From Paulownia fortunei (taxonomy: Eukaryota; Streptophyta; Magnoliopsida; Lamiales; Paulowniaceae), in the NCBI GenBank assembly GCA_019321725.1, contig CM033114.1, positions 14,550,278-14,614,277 of the forward strand: a stretch of 64,000 nt of DNA. The letters run 5' to 3'. Of the stretch, positions 11,900 through 26,999 are shown piece after piece; positions within the stretch are counted from its first letter, which is position 1; each line of letters begins with the position of its first letter. The notes below the pieces were generated by a model. It was given only the letters and a program-made list of their open reading frames with translations. It had not been told where the DNA came from and did not search any database. The position numbers and the translations under genes were made by a program.

Positions 11900-13955
11900 T
11901 TATAGCTTTTTATTTTATTTTAATGTTTCTGAATATTGTTTATTTTCGAGTTATGTTGTGCTTTACGGTTTAGTATATGCTTTTAAATTATGTTTCATAA
12001 AATATTGAAAAATATATCCATAATTAAATCGTTAAAATCTATTATTTTGCTTTATTACAATAATATAAAGATACAAAGAATTGCCTCTTCTTGGATTTTA
12101 GAATTTTAGAATATTTGTATATTGCTTAGTTACTATAAATAAGAACTATTTCTTACAATCAAAGGAACTAAAATACATGTACTTTAAAAATATTCTGACA
12201 TATTATTTATTTTTGTATTTAATTGATTTCATTTTTTTAGGTTTTAAAACTTTTAAATATTTTTATTTGGAGTCATTGTGCTAGTAAAATTAAGTATATA
12301 CTTTTAAATTGAATATCGTAAGGCAAGGAAAACCTTTAATTACACTTTCGACGTTAACTTTATTTATTCAAAATAGAAACAAGTTAATAATATCATTTAA
12401 AATAAGTTTACTTTTCAAACGTCGAACACAAATTATTTATTTATTTTAATTTTTTTAAATATTTCTAATTTTGAGTTATTGTGCTTGTAACATCTAGTAC
12501 GAACGTTTAAATTAAATTTAACAAAAAATATGGAAAAACCTTTAAAAGTTATACTTTTAAAATTAAAATAATTTAAAATACTTTTAGTTTTCTTAGGCCA
12601 ATACTGTAACGCTAAATTAATTGCAAATTTCAACGAAATACTATCTAACGAATTAAAAGATGTTTATTTTCAAAATATTCAGTACGTATAATGTATCTGT
12701 GTACTTAATTTATACTGCATTTTTGTTAGATTTTTAACTTTTTAAATATTAATAAATTCTTTAGTTATTCTGGATAAAAACTATTTAATCGCCCGTTAAA
12801 AATCAAACTTTTAATTTAAAAATATATTTTATTTATTTCAATGTCCTGTATCCAAAGTTAAATTAATTGTATATTTCCCCTAAATATTATCTAGGGAATT
12901 AAAATATATTTACTTTTACAACTTTAAAAATATATTTTTTATTTTTTTTAATAAACTTAATTTGTAATTAAATATCAAAAATAGAGAGAGATGTTTAATT
13001 TTGTTATTAAAATTAAAATATATGCTTCAGTTGCAAAATAAAAACCATTTAATACTATCCAAGGAAGTGAAATATAATTTATTTATTTTTGTTTGTATTT
13101 AATTAGATTTTAAAATTTTTATATATCTGTATTTTTGAGTTATTGTGCAACTAAAATTCAGTATATACTATTACATTAATTTTCATAAAAAATTAAAATA
13201 CTATCCAAGGAATTAAAATATATTTTTGTTGCATATCAATTATTTTTATTTTTAATTTCTTTGTACAATTTAATGGATTTAAATATTTATATTTCTAAGT
13301 TATTATGCTAGTAAAATTAAGTATATATGTTATTACGTTAAATTTAGTAAAAGAATGAAAAATATTTAAATAAATAAACCTGTTAAATTTATTGATTTGC
13401 CCCAAACAATAACAATAAATACGAACACAAAAAGAAGACAAAATGTATGTATCGTGTTTCAACTTTGTATTGACATTTAAAAAGTTATCTTAGTGAGCTA
13501 ATTTTTTTTTAGTAATATTATACTTTCAAATTTAAAATATTCAATTATTGTAGATCAATATTCTAAAGTTAAATTAACTGTATATTACAACCAAATGCTA
13601 TTGAAGGACACAGAAATATATTTCTTTTTAAAAATATTCAATACATATCATGGAATTAAAATATATTTACTTTTAGAATACTCAATACACGTTACTTATT
13701 TTGGTACTGAGTTTAAATTCCAATTTTTTTAGACTTGTAACTTCGTATAAATATATTTTTTGAGTTATTGTGCTAGTAAGATTTTGTATATACTTTTAAA
13801 TAAAATATCATAAAATAAGAAAAGCCTTCAATTCCACTTTTAAAATTAAATTATACACCTTGGTTATTCTTAATAAAGCCCGTTTATTACTAATTGAGGA
13901 ATTAAAATATGTTTGGTGTTAAAATACTGAATTCATATTATGTATTTTTTATTTT
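11900..13955 (+). repeat. Array unit 1, plus orientation
   Basis: First unit after the gap, anchored by TATAGCTTTTTATTTTA at 11901. It is about 2055 bases to the same anchor in unit 2. Subunit cores are near 11948, 12270, 12473, 13136, 13298 and 13754. Confidence 0.85.
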
Positions 13956-15992
13956 TATAGCTTTTTTATTTTTATTTTAATGTTTCTGAATATTGTTTAT
14001 TTTCGAGTTATTGTGCTCTTACGGTTTAGTATATGCTTTTAAATTATGTTTCATAAAATATTGAAAAATATATCCATAATTAAATCGTTTAAATCTATTA
14101 TTTTGCTTTATTACAATAATATAAAGATACAAAGAATTGCCTCTTCTTGGATTTTAGAATTTTAGAATATTTGTATATTGCTTAGTTACTATAAATAAGA
14201 ACTATTCTTACAATCAAAGGAACTAAAATACATGTACTTTAAAAATATTCCTGACATATTATTTATTTTTGTATTTAATTGATTTCATTTTTTTAGGTTT
14301 AAAACTTTTAAATATTTTATTTGGAGTCATTGTGCTAGTAAAATTAAGTATATACTTTTAAATTGATATCGTAAGGCAAGGAAACCTTTAATTACACTTT
14401 CGACGTTAACTTTATTTATTCAAAATAGAAACAAGTTAATAATATCATTTAAAATAAGTTTACTTTTCAACGTCGAACACAAATTATTTATTTATTTTTA
14501 ATTTTTTTAAATATTTCTAATTTTGAGTTATTGTGCTTGTACATCTAGTACGAACGTTTAAATTAAATTTAACAAATATGGAAAAACCTTTAAAAGTTAT
14601 ACTTTTAAAATTAAAATAATTTAAAATACTTTTAGTTTTCTTAGGCCAATACTGTAACGCTAAATTAATTGCAAATTTCAACGAAACTATCTAACGAATT
14701 AAAAGATGTTTATTTTCAAAATATTCAGTACGTATAATGTATCTGTGTACTTAATTTATACTGCATTTTTGTTAGATTTTTAACTTTTTAAATATTAATA
14801 AATTCTTTAGTTATTCTGGATAAAAACTATTTAATCGCCCGTTAAAAATCAAACTTTTGAATTTAAAAATATATTTTATTTATTTCAATGTCCTATATCC
14901 CAAAGTTAAATTAATTGTATATTTCCCCTAAATATTATCTAGGGAATTAAAATATATTTACTTTTACAACTTTAAAAATATATTTTTTATTTTTTTAATA
15001 AACTTAATTTTCTAATTAAATATCAAAAATAGAGAGAGATGTTTAATTTTGTTATTAAAATTAAAATATATGCTTCAGTTGCAAAATAAAAACCATTTAA
15101 TACTATCCAAGGAAGTGAAATATAATTTATTTATTTTTGTTTGTATTTAATTAGATTTTAAAATTTTTATATATCTGTATTTTTGAGTTATTGTGCAACT
15201 AAAATTCAGTATATACTATTACATTAATTTTCATAAAAAAATTAAAATACTATCCAAGGAATTAAAATATATTTTTGTTGCATATCAATTATTTTTATTT
15301 TTAATTTCTTTGTACAATTTAATGGATTTAAATATTTATATTTCTAAGTTATTATGCTAGTAAAATTAAGTATATGTTATTACGTTAAATTTAGTAAAAG
15401 AATGAAAAATATTTAAATAAATAGCCTGTTAAATTTATTGATTTGCCCCAAACAATAACAATAAATACGAACACAAAAAGAAGACAATGTATTCGTGTTT
15501 CAACTTTGTATTGACATTTAAAAGTTATCCTAGTGAGCTAATTTTTTTTTAGTAATTATACTTTCAAATTTAAAATATTCAATTATTGTAGATCAATATT
15601 CTAAAGTTAAATTAACTGTATATTACAACCAAATGCTATTGAAGGACACAGAAATATATTTCTTTTAAAAATATTCAATACATATCATGGAATTAAAATA
15701 TATTTACTTTGAGAATACTCAATACACGTTACTTATTTTGGTACTGAGTTTAAATTCCAATTTTTTTAGACTTGTAACTTCGTATAAATATATTTTTTGA
15801 GTTATTGTGCTAGTAAGATTTTGTATATACTTTTAAATAAAATATCATAAAATAAGAAAGCCTTCAATTCCACTTTTAAAATTAAATTATACACCTTGGT
15901 TATTCTTAATAAAGCCCGTTTATTACTAATTGAGGAATTAAAATATGTTTGGTGTTAAAATACTGAATTCATATTATGTATTTTTTTATTTT
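13956..15992 (+). repeat. Array unit 2, plus orientation
   Basis: About 2037 bases and nearly identical to unit 1. Differences are mostly one- to three-base insertions or deletions in A or T runs, for example AACAAAAAATATGG near 12530 against AACAAATATGG near 14570. Confidence 0.85.
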
Positions 15993-16345
15993 TATAGCTT
16001 TTTATTTTATTTTAATGTTTCTGAATATTGTTTATTTTTGAGTTATTGTGCTCTTACGGTTTAGTATATGCTTTTAAATTATGTTTCATAAAATATTAAA
16101 AAATATATCCATAATTAAATCGTTTAAATCTATTATTTTGCTTTATTACAATAATATAAAGATACAAAGAATTGCCTCTTCTTGGATTTTAGAATTTTAG
16201 AATATTTGCATATTGCTTAGTTACTGTAAATAAGAACTATTTCTTACAATCAAAGGAACTAAAATGCATGTACTTTAAAAATAATCCTGACATATTATTT
16301 ATTTTTGTATTTAATTGATTTCATTTTTTTAGGTTTTGAAACTTT
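15993..16345 (+). repeat. Array unit 3, truncated, plus orientation
   Basis: Repeats the first 350 bases of the unit, then switches at about 16346 to reverse-orientation sequence (CATTTCTCTCTATTTTTGAT), which is the reverse complement of the block near 12985. Confidence 0.8.
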
Positions 16346-19300
16346 TAAACATTTCTCTCTATTTTTGATATCTAATTAGAAATTAAATTTATTAAAAAAA
16401 TAAAAAATATATTTTGAAAGTTGTAAAAGTAAATATATTGTAATTCCCTAGATAGTATTTAGTTGAAATATACAATTAATTTAACTTTGGGATATAGGAC
16501 ATTGAAATAATTAAAATATATTTTTAAATTCAAAAGTTTGATTTTGAAGGGCGATTAAATAGTTTTTATTTGGAATAACTAAAGAATTTATCAATATTTA
16601 AAAAGTTAAAAATCTAACAAAAACGCAGTGTAAATTAAGTGCACAGATACATTATACGTACTGAATATTTTGAAACTAAACATCTTTTAATTCGTTGGAT
16701 AGTATTTCGTTGAAATTTGCAATTAATTTAACGTTATAGTATTGGCCTAAGAAAACTAAAAGTATTTTAAATTGTTTTAATTTTAAAAGTATAACTTTTA
16801 AAGGTTTTTCTATACTTTATTAAATTTAATTTAAACGCTCATACTAGATCTTACAGGCGCAATAACTCAAAATTAAAAATATTTAAAAAAATTAAAATAA
16901 ATAAATAATTTGTGTTCGACCTTTGAAAAGTAAACTTATTTTAAATGATATTATTAACTTGTTTCTATTTTGAATAAATAAAGTTAATGTTGAAAGTGTA
17001 ATTAAAGGTTTTCTTTACTTTACGATATTCAATTTAAAAGTATATACCTAGCACAATAACTCCAAATAAAAATATTTAAAAGTTTTAAAACCTGGAAAAA
17101 TGAAATCAATTAAATACAAAAATAAATAATACGTCAGGAATATTTTTAAAGTATATGTATTTTAATTCCTTTGATTGTAAGAAATAGTTCTTATTTATAG
17201 CAACTGAACAATATACGAATATTCTAAAATTCTAAAATCTAAGAAAAGGCAATCCTTTGTATCTTTATATTATTGTAATAAAGCAAAATCATAGATTTAA
17301 ACAATTTAATTATGGATATATTTTTCAATATTTTATGAAATATAATTTAAAAGCATATACTAAACCGTGATAGCACAACAACTCAAAAATGAAAAATATT
17401 TTAAAAAATTAAAATAAAGAAAAGCTATAAAAATAAAAAAATACGTAATACGAATTCAATATTTTAACACCAAACATATTTTAATTCCTCAATTAGTAAT
17501 AAACGGGCTTTATTAAGAATAACTAAGGTGTATAATTTAATTTTAAAAGTAGAATTAAAGGTTTTCTTTATTTTATGATATTTAATTGAAGTATATACAA
17601 AATCTTACTAGCACAATAACTCAAAAAATGTATTTACAAGAAGTTACAAGTCTAAAAAAATTAGAATTTAAACTCAGCACCAAAATAAGTAATGTGTATT
17701 GAGTATTCTAAAAGTAAATATATTTTAATTCCATGATATGTATTGAATATTTTTAAAAGAAATATATTTTTGTATCCTTCAACAGCATTTGATTGTAATA
17801 TACAATTAATTTAACGCTAGAATATTGATCTACGATAATTGAATATTTTAAATTTGAAAGTATAATTACTAAAAAAAAAATTAGCTCACTAAGATAACTT
17901 TTAAATGTCAATACAAAGTTGAAACACGAACACATTGTCTTCTTTTTGTGTTCGTATTTATTGTTATTGTTTGAGGCAAATTAATAAATTTAACAGATTT
18001 ATTAATTTAAATATTTTTCATAATTTAACGTAATAATATATACTTAATTTTACTCGCATAATAACTTAGAAATATAAATATTTAAAAATTTTAAAATCTA
18101 TTAAATTGTAAAAGAAATTAAAAATAAAAATAATTGATATGTAACAAAAATATATTTTAATTCCTCAGATAGTATTTTAATTTTTTATAAAAATTGACGT
18201 AATAGTATGTGCTGAATTTTACTTGCACAATAACTCAGAAATACAGATATATAAAAATTTTAAAATCTAATTAAATACAAACAAAAATAAATAAAATATA
18301 TTTCACTTCCTTAGATAGTATTAAATAGTTTTTATTCTGTAACTGAAGCGTATATTTTAATTTTAATAACAAAATTAAACATTTCTCTCTATTTTTGATA
18401 TCTAATTACAAATTAAATTTATTAAAAAAATAAAAAATATATTTTGAAAGTTGTAAAAGTAAATATATTGTAATTCCCTGGATAGTATTTAGTTGAAATA
18501 TACAATTAATTTAACTTTGGGATATAGGACATTGAAATAATTAAAATATATTTTTAAATTCAAAAGTTTGATTTTGAAGGGCGATTAAATAGTTTTTATT
18601 TGGAATAACTAAAGAATTTATCAATATTTAAAAAGTTAAAAATCTAACAAAAACGCAGTGTAAATTAAGTGCACAGATACATTATACGTACTGAATATTT
18701 TGAAACTAAACATCTTTTAATTCGTTGGATAGTATTTCGTTGAAATTTGCAATTAATTTAACGTTATAGTATTGGCCTAAGAAAACTAAAAGTATTTTAA
18801 ATTGTTTTAATTTTAAAAGTATAACTTTTAAAGGTTTTTCTATACTTTATTTAAATGATATTATTAACTTGTTTCTATTTTGAATAAATAAAGTTAATGT
18901 AGAAAGTGTAATTAAAGGTTTTCTTTATTTTACGATATTCAATTTAAAAGTATACACTTAATTTTACTAGCACAATAACTCCAAATAAAAATATTTAAAA
19001 GTTTTAAAACAAAAAAAAATGAAATCAATTAAATACAAAAATAAATAATATGTCAGGAATATTTTTAAAGTATATGTATTTTAGTTCCTCTGATTGTAAG
19101 AAATAGTTTTTATTTGTAGTAACTAAACAATATACAAATATTCTAAAATTCTAAAATCTAATAAAAAGGCAATTCTTTGTATCTTTATATTATTGTAATA
19201 AAGCAAAATCATAGATTTAGACGATTTAATTATGGATATATTTTTCAATATTTTATGAAACATAATTTAAAAGAATATGCTAAAAACTGTACTAGCACAA

Positions 19301-20020
19301 TAACTCAAAAATAAAAAATATTTAAAAAATTTAATATAAAAAAGCACTGTAAAAATATAAAATACATAATATGAATTCAATATTTTAACAACAAACATAT
19401 TTTAATTCCTTAGTTAGTAATAAACGGGTTTTATTAAAAATAACTAAGGTGTGTAATTTAATTTTAAAAGTGGAATTAAAGGTTTTCTTTATTTTATGAT
19501 ATTTAATTTTAAAAGTATATACAAAATCTTATTAGCACAATAACTCAAAAATTATATTAATAAGAAGTTACAAGTCTAAAAAAATTGGAATTTAAACTCA
19601 ATACCAAAATCAGTAATGTGTATTGATTATTCTAAAAGTAAATATATTTTAATTCCATGATATGTATTGAATATTTTTAAAAGAAATACATTTTTCTGTC
19701 CTTTAATAGTATTTGGTTGAAATATACAATTAATTTAACTTTAGAATATTGATCTATAATAATTGAATATTTTAAATTTGAAAGTATAATTACTAAAAAA
19801 ATTAGCTCACTAAGATAACTTTTAAATATCAATACAAAGTGGAAACATAACTTAGAATTTGAGAGAATTAGCAACACGAATACATTGTCTTCTTTTTGTC
19901 TTCGTATTTTTGTTTAAATATACAATTAATTTAACTTTGGGATGTAGGGCATTGAAATAATTAAAATATATTTGTAAAATTCTAAAGTTTGATTTTTAAA
20001 GGGCGATTAAATAGTTTTTA

Positions 20021-20910
20021 TTTAGAATAACTAAAGAATTCATTACTATTTAAAAAGTTAAAAATCCAACAAAAATGCAGTATAAATTAAGTACACAGAT
20101 ACATTATACGTATTGAAATATTTGAAAAGAAACATCTTTTAATCGTTAGATAGTATTTCATTAAAATTTGCAATTAATTTAACGTTATAAGTATTGGCCT
20201 AAGAAAACTAAAAGTATTTTAAATTATTTTAATTTTAAAAGTATAACTTTTAAAGGTTTTTCTCTATATTTTATTAAATTAATTTAAACGTTCATACTAG
20301 ATGATACAAGCACAATAACTCAAAATTAGAAATATTTAAAAAAATTAAAATAAATAAAAAATTTGTGTTCGACGTTTGAAAAGTAAACTTATTTTAAATG
20401 ATACTATTAACTTGTTTCTGTTTTGAATAAATAAAGTTAATGTTGAAAGTGTAATTGAGGTTTTATTTAGAATAACTAAAGAATTCATTACTATTTAAAA
20501 ATTTTAAAATTCAACAAAAATGCAGTATAAATTAAGTACACAAATACATTATACGTATTGAATATTTTGAAAATAAACATCTTTTAATCCGTTAGATAGT
20601 ATTTCATTAAAATTTGCAATTAATTTAACGTTATAGTATTGGCCTAAGAAAACTAAAAGTATTTTAAATTATTTTAATTTTAAAAGTATAACTTTTAAAG
20701 GTTTTTCTATATTTTATTAAATTTAATTTAAACGTTCATACTAGATCTTACAAGCACAATAACTGAAAATAAAAATATTTAAAAAAATTAAAATAAATAA
20801 ATAATTTGTGTTCGATGTTTGAAAAGTAAACTTGTTTTAAATGATATTATTAACTTGTTTCTATTTTGAATAAATAAAGTTAATGTTGAAAGTGTAATTA
20901 AAGGTTTTCT
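20021..20910 (-). repeat. Local tandem duplication, about 445 bp period
   Basis: The block beginning TTTAGAATAACTAAAGAATT at 20021 recurs at 20466 and runs through the same sequence again. About 500 bases of the standard unit are missing just before it (near 19914). This looks like unequal exchange inside the array. Confidence 0.75.
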
Positions 20911-23900
20911 TTACTTTACGATATTCAATTTAAAAGTATACACTTAATTTTACTAGCACAATAACTCCAAATAAAAATATTTAAAAGTTTTAAAACAAAA
21001 AAATGAAATCAATTAAATACAAAAATAAATAATATGTCAGGAATATTTTTAAAGTATATGTATTTTAGTTCCTTTGATTGTAAGAAATAGTTCTTATTTG
21101 TAGTAACTAAACAATATACAAATATTCTAAAATTCTAAAATCTAATAAAAAGGCAATTCTTTGTATCTTTATATTATTGTAATAAAGCAAAATAATAGAT
21201 TTAGACGATTTAATTATGGATATATTTTTCAATATTTTATGAAAAATAATTTAAAAGAATATGCTAAACTGTACTAGCACAATAACTCAAAAATAAAAAT
21301 ATTTAAAAAAATTTAATATAAAAAAGCGCTGTAAAAATAAAAAATACATAATATGAATTCAATATTTTAAACCAAACATATTTTAATTCCTTAGTTAGTA
21401 ATAAACGAGTTTTATTAAGAATAACTAAGGTGTGTAATTTAATTTTAAAAGTGGAATTAAAGGTTTTCTTTATTTTATGATATTTAATTTAAAAGTATAT
21501 ACAAAATCTTACTAGCACAATAACTCAAAAATTATTATAAAGAAGTTACAAGTCTAAAAAATTAGAATTTAAACTCAATACCAAAAAAGTAATGTGTATT
21601 GAGTATTCTAAAAGTAAATATATTTTAATTCCATGATATGTATTGAATATTTTTAAAAGAAATACATTTTTCTGTCCTTTAATAGTATTTGGTTGAAATA
21701 TACAATTAATTTAACTTTAGAATATTGATCTATAATATTTGAATATTTTAAATTTGAAAGTATAATTACTAAAAAAATTTAGCTCACTAAGATAACTTTT
21801 AAATATCAATACAAAGTGGAAACATAACTTAGAATTTGAGAGAATTAGCAACACGAATACATTGTCTTCTTTTTGTCTTCGTATTTATTGTTATTGTTTG
21901 AGACAAATTAATAAATTTAACAGATTTATTAATTTAAATATTTTTCATTATTTACTAAATTTAACGTAATAATATATACTTAATTTTACTAGCATAACAA
22001 CTTAGAAATATAAATATTTAAATTTTTTAAAATCTATAAAACTCTAAAAAGAAATTAAAAATAAAAATAATTGATATGTAACAAAATATATTTTAATTCC
22101 TTAGATAGGATTTTAAATTTTATAAAAATTAATGTAATAGTATATACTGAATTTTCTTCCACAATAACTCAAAAAATATATAGATATATAAAAATATTAA
22201 ATCTAATAAAATACAAACAAAAATAAATAAAATATATTTCACTTCCTTAGATAGTATTAAATAGTTTTATTTTGTAACTGATCCATATATTTTAATTTTA
22301 ATAACAAAATTAAACATTTCTCTCTATTTTTTATATTTAATTACAAATTAAATTTATTAAAAAATGAAAAATATATTTTTAAAGTTGTAAAAGTAAATAT
22401 ATTTTAATTCCGTAGATAGTATTTTGTTGAAATATACAATTAATTTAACTTTGGGATGTAGGCATTGAAATAATTAAAATATATTTTAAATTCTAAAGTT
22501 TGATTTTTAAAGGGTGATTAAATAGTTTTTATTTACAATAACTAAACTATTTATTAATATTGAAAAAGTTAAAAATCTAACAAAAATGCAGTATAAATTA
22601 AGCACGCAGATACATTATACGTATTGAATATTTTTGAATAAACATCTTTTAATTCGTTAGATAGTATTTCGTTGAAATTTGAAATTAATTTAACCTTATA
22701 GTATTGGCATTAAGAAAACTAAAAGTATTTTAATTATTTTAATTTTAAAAGTATAACTTTTAAAGTTTTTCTATATTTTATTAAATTTAATTTAAACGTT
22801 CATACTAAATCTTACAAGCACAATAACTCAAAATTAGAATATTTAAAAAAATTAAAATAAATAAAAATTTGTGTTGGACGTTTGAAAAGTAAACTTATTT
22901 TAAATGATATTATTAACTTGTTTCTGTATTTTGAATAAATAAAGTTAATGTTGAAAGTGTAATTAAAGGTTTTCTTTACTTTACGATATCAATTTAAAAG
23001 TATATACTTAATTTTACTAGCACAATAATTCTAAATAAAAATATTTAAAAGTTTTAAAAACCTAAAAAAATGAAATCAATTAAATACAAAAATAAATAAT
23101 ATGTCAGGAATATTTTTAAAGTATATATGTATTTTAGTTCCTTTGATTGTAAGAAGTAGTTCTTATTTATAGTAACTAAACAATATATAAATATTCTAAA
23201 ATTCTAAAATCTAATGACAAGGCAAATTCTTTGTATGTTTATATTATTGTAATAAAGCAAAGTAATAGATTTAAACGATTTAATTAGGATATATTTTTCA
23301 ATATTTTGTGAAACATAATTTAAAAGTATATACTAAACCGCACTAGCACAATAACTAGAAAATTAAAAAAAAAATAAAAAATTTAAAATTAAAAATACAT
23401 AATATGAATTCAATATTTTAACACTAAACATATTTTAATTCCTTAGTTAGTAATAAACAGGTTTTATTAAGAATAACTAAGGTGTATATTTAATTTTAAA
23501 GGTGGAATTAAAGATTTTTTTTATTTTATGATATTTAATTTAAAAGTATATACAAAATCTTACAAGCACAATAACTCAAAAAATATATTTGTAAGAAGTT
23601 ACAAGTCTAAAAAAATTGGAATTTAAACTAAATACAAAAAAAGTAATGTGTGTTGAGTATTCTAAAAATAAATATATTTTAATTCCATGATATGTATTGA
23701 ATATTTTGAAAAGAAATATGTTTTTTTGTCCTTCAATAGTATTTGGTTGAACTATACAATTAATTTAACTTTAGAATATTGATCTATAATAATTGAATAT
23801 TTTAAATTTGAAAGTGGAATTACTAAAAAAAATTAGCTCACTAAGATAACTTTTAAATATCAATACAAAGTTGAAACATAACTTATAATTCGCGAGAGTT

Positions 23901-26900
23901 AGCGACACGAATACATTGTCTCCTTTTTGTCTTCATATTTATTGTTATTGTTTGAGCCAAATTAATAAATTTAACAGATTTATTAATTTAAATATTTTTC
24001 ATTATTTTACTAAATTTAACGTAATAGTATATACTTAATTTTACTAGCATAACAACTTAGAAATATAAATATTTAAAATTTCTAAAATCTATTAAACTGT
24101 AACAAGAAATTAAAAATAAAATAATTGATATGTAACAAAAAAATTATGGACATATTTTTCAATATTTTTTGAAACATAATTTAAAAGTATATACTAAACT
24201 GTACTAGCACAATAACTAAAAATTAAAAAATTAAAAATAAAAAATACATTATATGAATTCAATATTTTAACACTAAACATATTTTAATTCCTTAGTTAGC
24301 AATAAATGGGTTTTATTAAGAATATCTAAGGTGTATAATTTAATTTTAAAAGTGGAATTAAAGGTTTCTTTATTTAATGATATTTAATTTAAAAGTATAT
24401 ACAAAATTTTACTAGCACAATATCTCAAAAAATATATTTGTAAGAAGTTACAAGTCTAAAAAAATTAGAATTTAAACTCAATACCAAAAAAGTAATGTGT
24501 ATTGAGTATTGTAAAAGTAAATATATTTTAATTCCAAGATATGTATTGAATATTTTTAAAAGAAATATATTTTTCTGTCCTTCAATAGTATTTGGTTGAA
24601 ATATACAATTAATTTAACTTTAGAATATTGACTATAATAATTGAATATTTTAAATTTGAAAGTATAATTACTAAAAAAATTAGCTCACTAAGATAACTTT
24701 TAAGTATCAATACAAAGTTGAAACATAACTTAGAATTTGAGAGAATTAGCAACACGAATACATTGTCTTCATTTTGTCTTTGTATTTATTGTTATTGTTT
24801 GAGGCAAATTAATAAATTTAACAGATTTATTAATTTAAATATTTTTCATTATGTTACTAAATTTAACATAATAATATATACTTAATTTTACTAGCATAAC
24901 AACTTAGAAATATAAATATTTAAAATTTTTAAAATCTATTAAACTCTAAAAAGAAATTAAAAATAAAATAATTGATATGTAACAAAAATATATTTTAACT
25001 CCTTAGATGGTATTTTAATTCGTTATAAAAATTAATGCAATAGTATATACTGAATTTTTCTTGCACAATAACTCAGAAATATAGATATAAAAAAATATTA
25101 AAATCTAATAAAATACAAACAAAAATAAATAAAATATATTTCACTTTCTTAGATAGTATTAAATAGTTTTTATTTTGTAACTGAACCATATATTTTAATT
25201 TTAATAACAAAATTAAACATTTCTAAGTATTTTTGATATTGATTTACAAATTAAATTTATTAAAAAAATAAAAAATATATTTTTAAAGTTGTAAAAGTAA
25301 ATATATTTTAATTCCGTAGATAGTATTTTTGTTTAAATATACAATTAATTTAACTTTGGGATGTAGGGCATTGAAATAATTAAAATATATTTTTAAAATT
25401 CTAAAGTTTGATTTTTAAAGGGCGATTAAATAGTTTTTATTTAGAATAACTAAAGAATTCATTACTATTTAAAAAGTTAAAAATCCAACAAAAATGCAGT
25501 ATAAATTAAGTACACAGATACATTATACGTATTGAATATTTTGAAAATAAACATCTTTTAATCCGTTAGATAGTATTTCGTTGAAATTTGTAATTAATTT
25601 AACGTTATAAGTATTGGCCTAAGAAAACTAAAAGTATTTTAAATTATTTTAATTTTAAAAGTATAACTTTTAAAGGTTTTTCTATATTTTATTAAATTTA
25701 ATTTAAACGTTCATACTAGATCTTACAAGCACAATAACTCAAAATTAGAAATATTTAAAAACATTAAAATAAATAAATAATTTGTGTTCGATGTTCGAAA
25801 AGTAAACTTGTTTTAAATGATATTATTAACTTGTTTCTATTTTGAATAAATAAAGTTAATGTAGAAAGTGTAATTAAAGGTTTTCTTTACTTTACGATAT
25901 TCAATTTAAAAGTATACACTTAATTTTACTAGCACAATAACTTCAAATAAAAAATATTTAAAAGTTTTAAAACTAAAAAAAATGAAATCAATTAAATACA
26001 AAAATAAATAATATGTCAGGAATATTTTTAAAGTATATGTATTTTAGTTCCTCTGATTGTAAGAAATAGTTCTTATTTGTAGTAACCAAACAATATACAA
26101 ATATTCTAAAATTTTAAAATCTGATAAAAAGGCAATTCTTTGTATCTTTATATTATTGTAATAAAGTAAAATAATAGATTTAACCGATTTAATTATGGAT
26201 ATATTTTTTAATATTTTATGAAACAAAATTTAAAAGTATATGCTAAATCGTACTAGCACAATAACTCAAAAATAAAAAATATTTAAAAAATTTAAAATAA
26301 AAAAGTGCTGTAAAAATAAAAAATACATAATATGAATTCAATATTTTAACGCCAAACATATTTTAATTCCTTAGTTAGTAAGAAACGGGATTTATTAAGA
26401 ATAATTAAGGTGTGTAATTTAATTTTAAAAGTGGAATTAAAGGTTTTCTTTATTTTATGACATTTAATTTAAAAGTATATATATACAAAATCTTACTAGC
26501 ACAATAACTCAAAAATTAAATTTATAAGAAGTTTCAAGTCTAAAAAAATTAGAATTTAAAGTCAACACCAAAATAAGTAATGTGTATTGAGTATTCTAAA
26601 AGTAAATATATTTTAATTCCATGATATGTATTGAATATTTTAAAAGAAATACATTTTTCTGTCCTTCAATAGGATTTGGTTGAAATATACAATTAATTTA
26701 ACTTTAGAATATTGATTTATAATAATTGAATATTTTAAATTTGAAAGTATAATTACTAAAAAAATTTAGCTCACTAAGATAACTTTTAAATATCAATACA
26801 AAGTTGAAACATAAATTAGAATTTGAGAGAATTAGCAATACGAATACATTGTCTTCTTTTTGTCTTCGTATTCATTGTTATTGTTTGAGGCAAATTAATA

Positions 26901-26999
26901 AATTTAACAGATTTATTAATTTAAATATTTTTCATTATTTTACTAAGTTTAACGTAATAATATGTACTTAATTTTACTAGCATATCAACTTAGAAATGT

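Noticed and set aside
17753..17935. Open frame of 60 codons that recurs at 19677-19877 and 31885-32067 with similar protein
   Set aside because: It recurs because it lies at the same place in the tandem unit. Composition is what AT-rich DNA gives (F, I, L, K, Y), there is no start context, and other units have it broken by indels.
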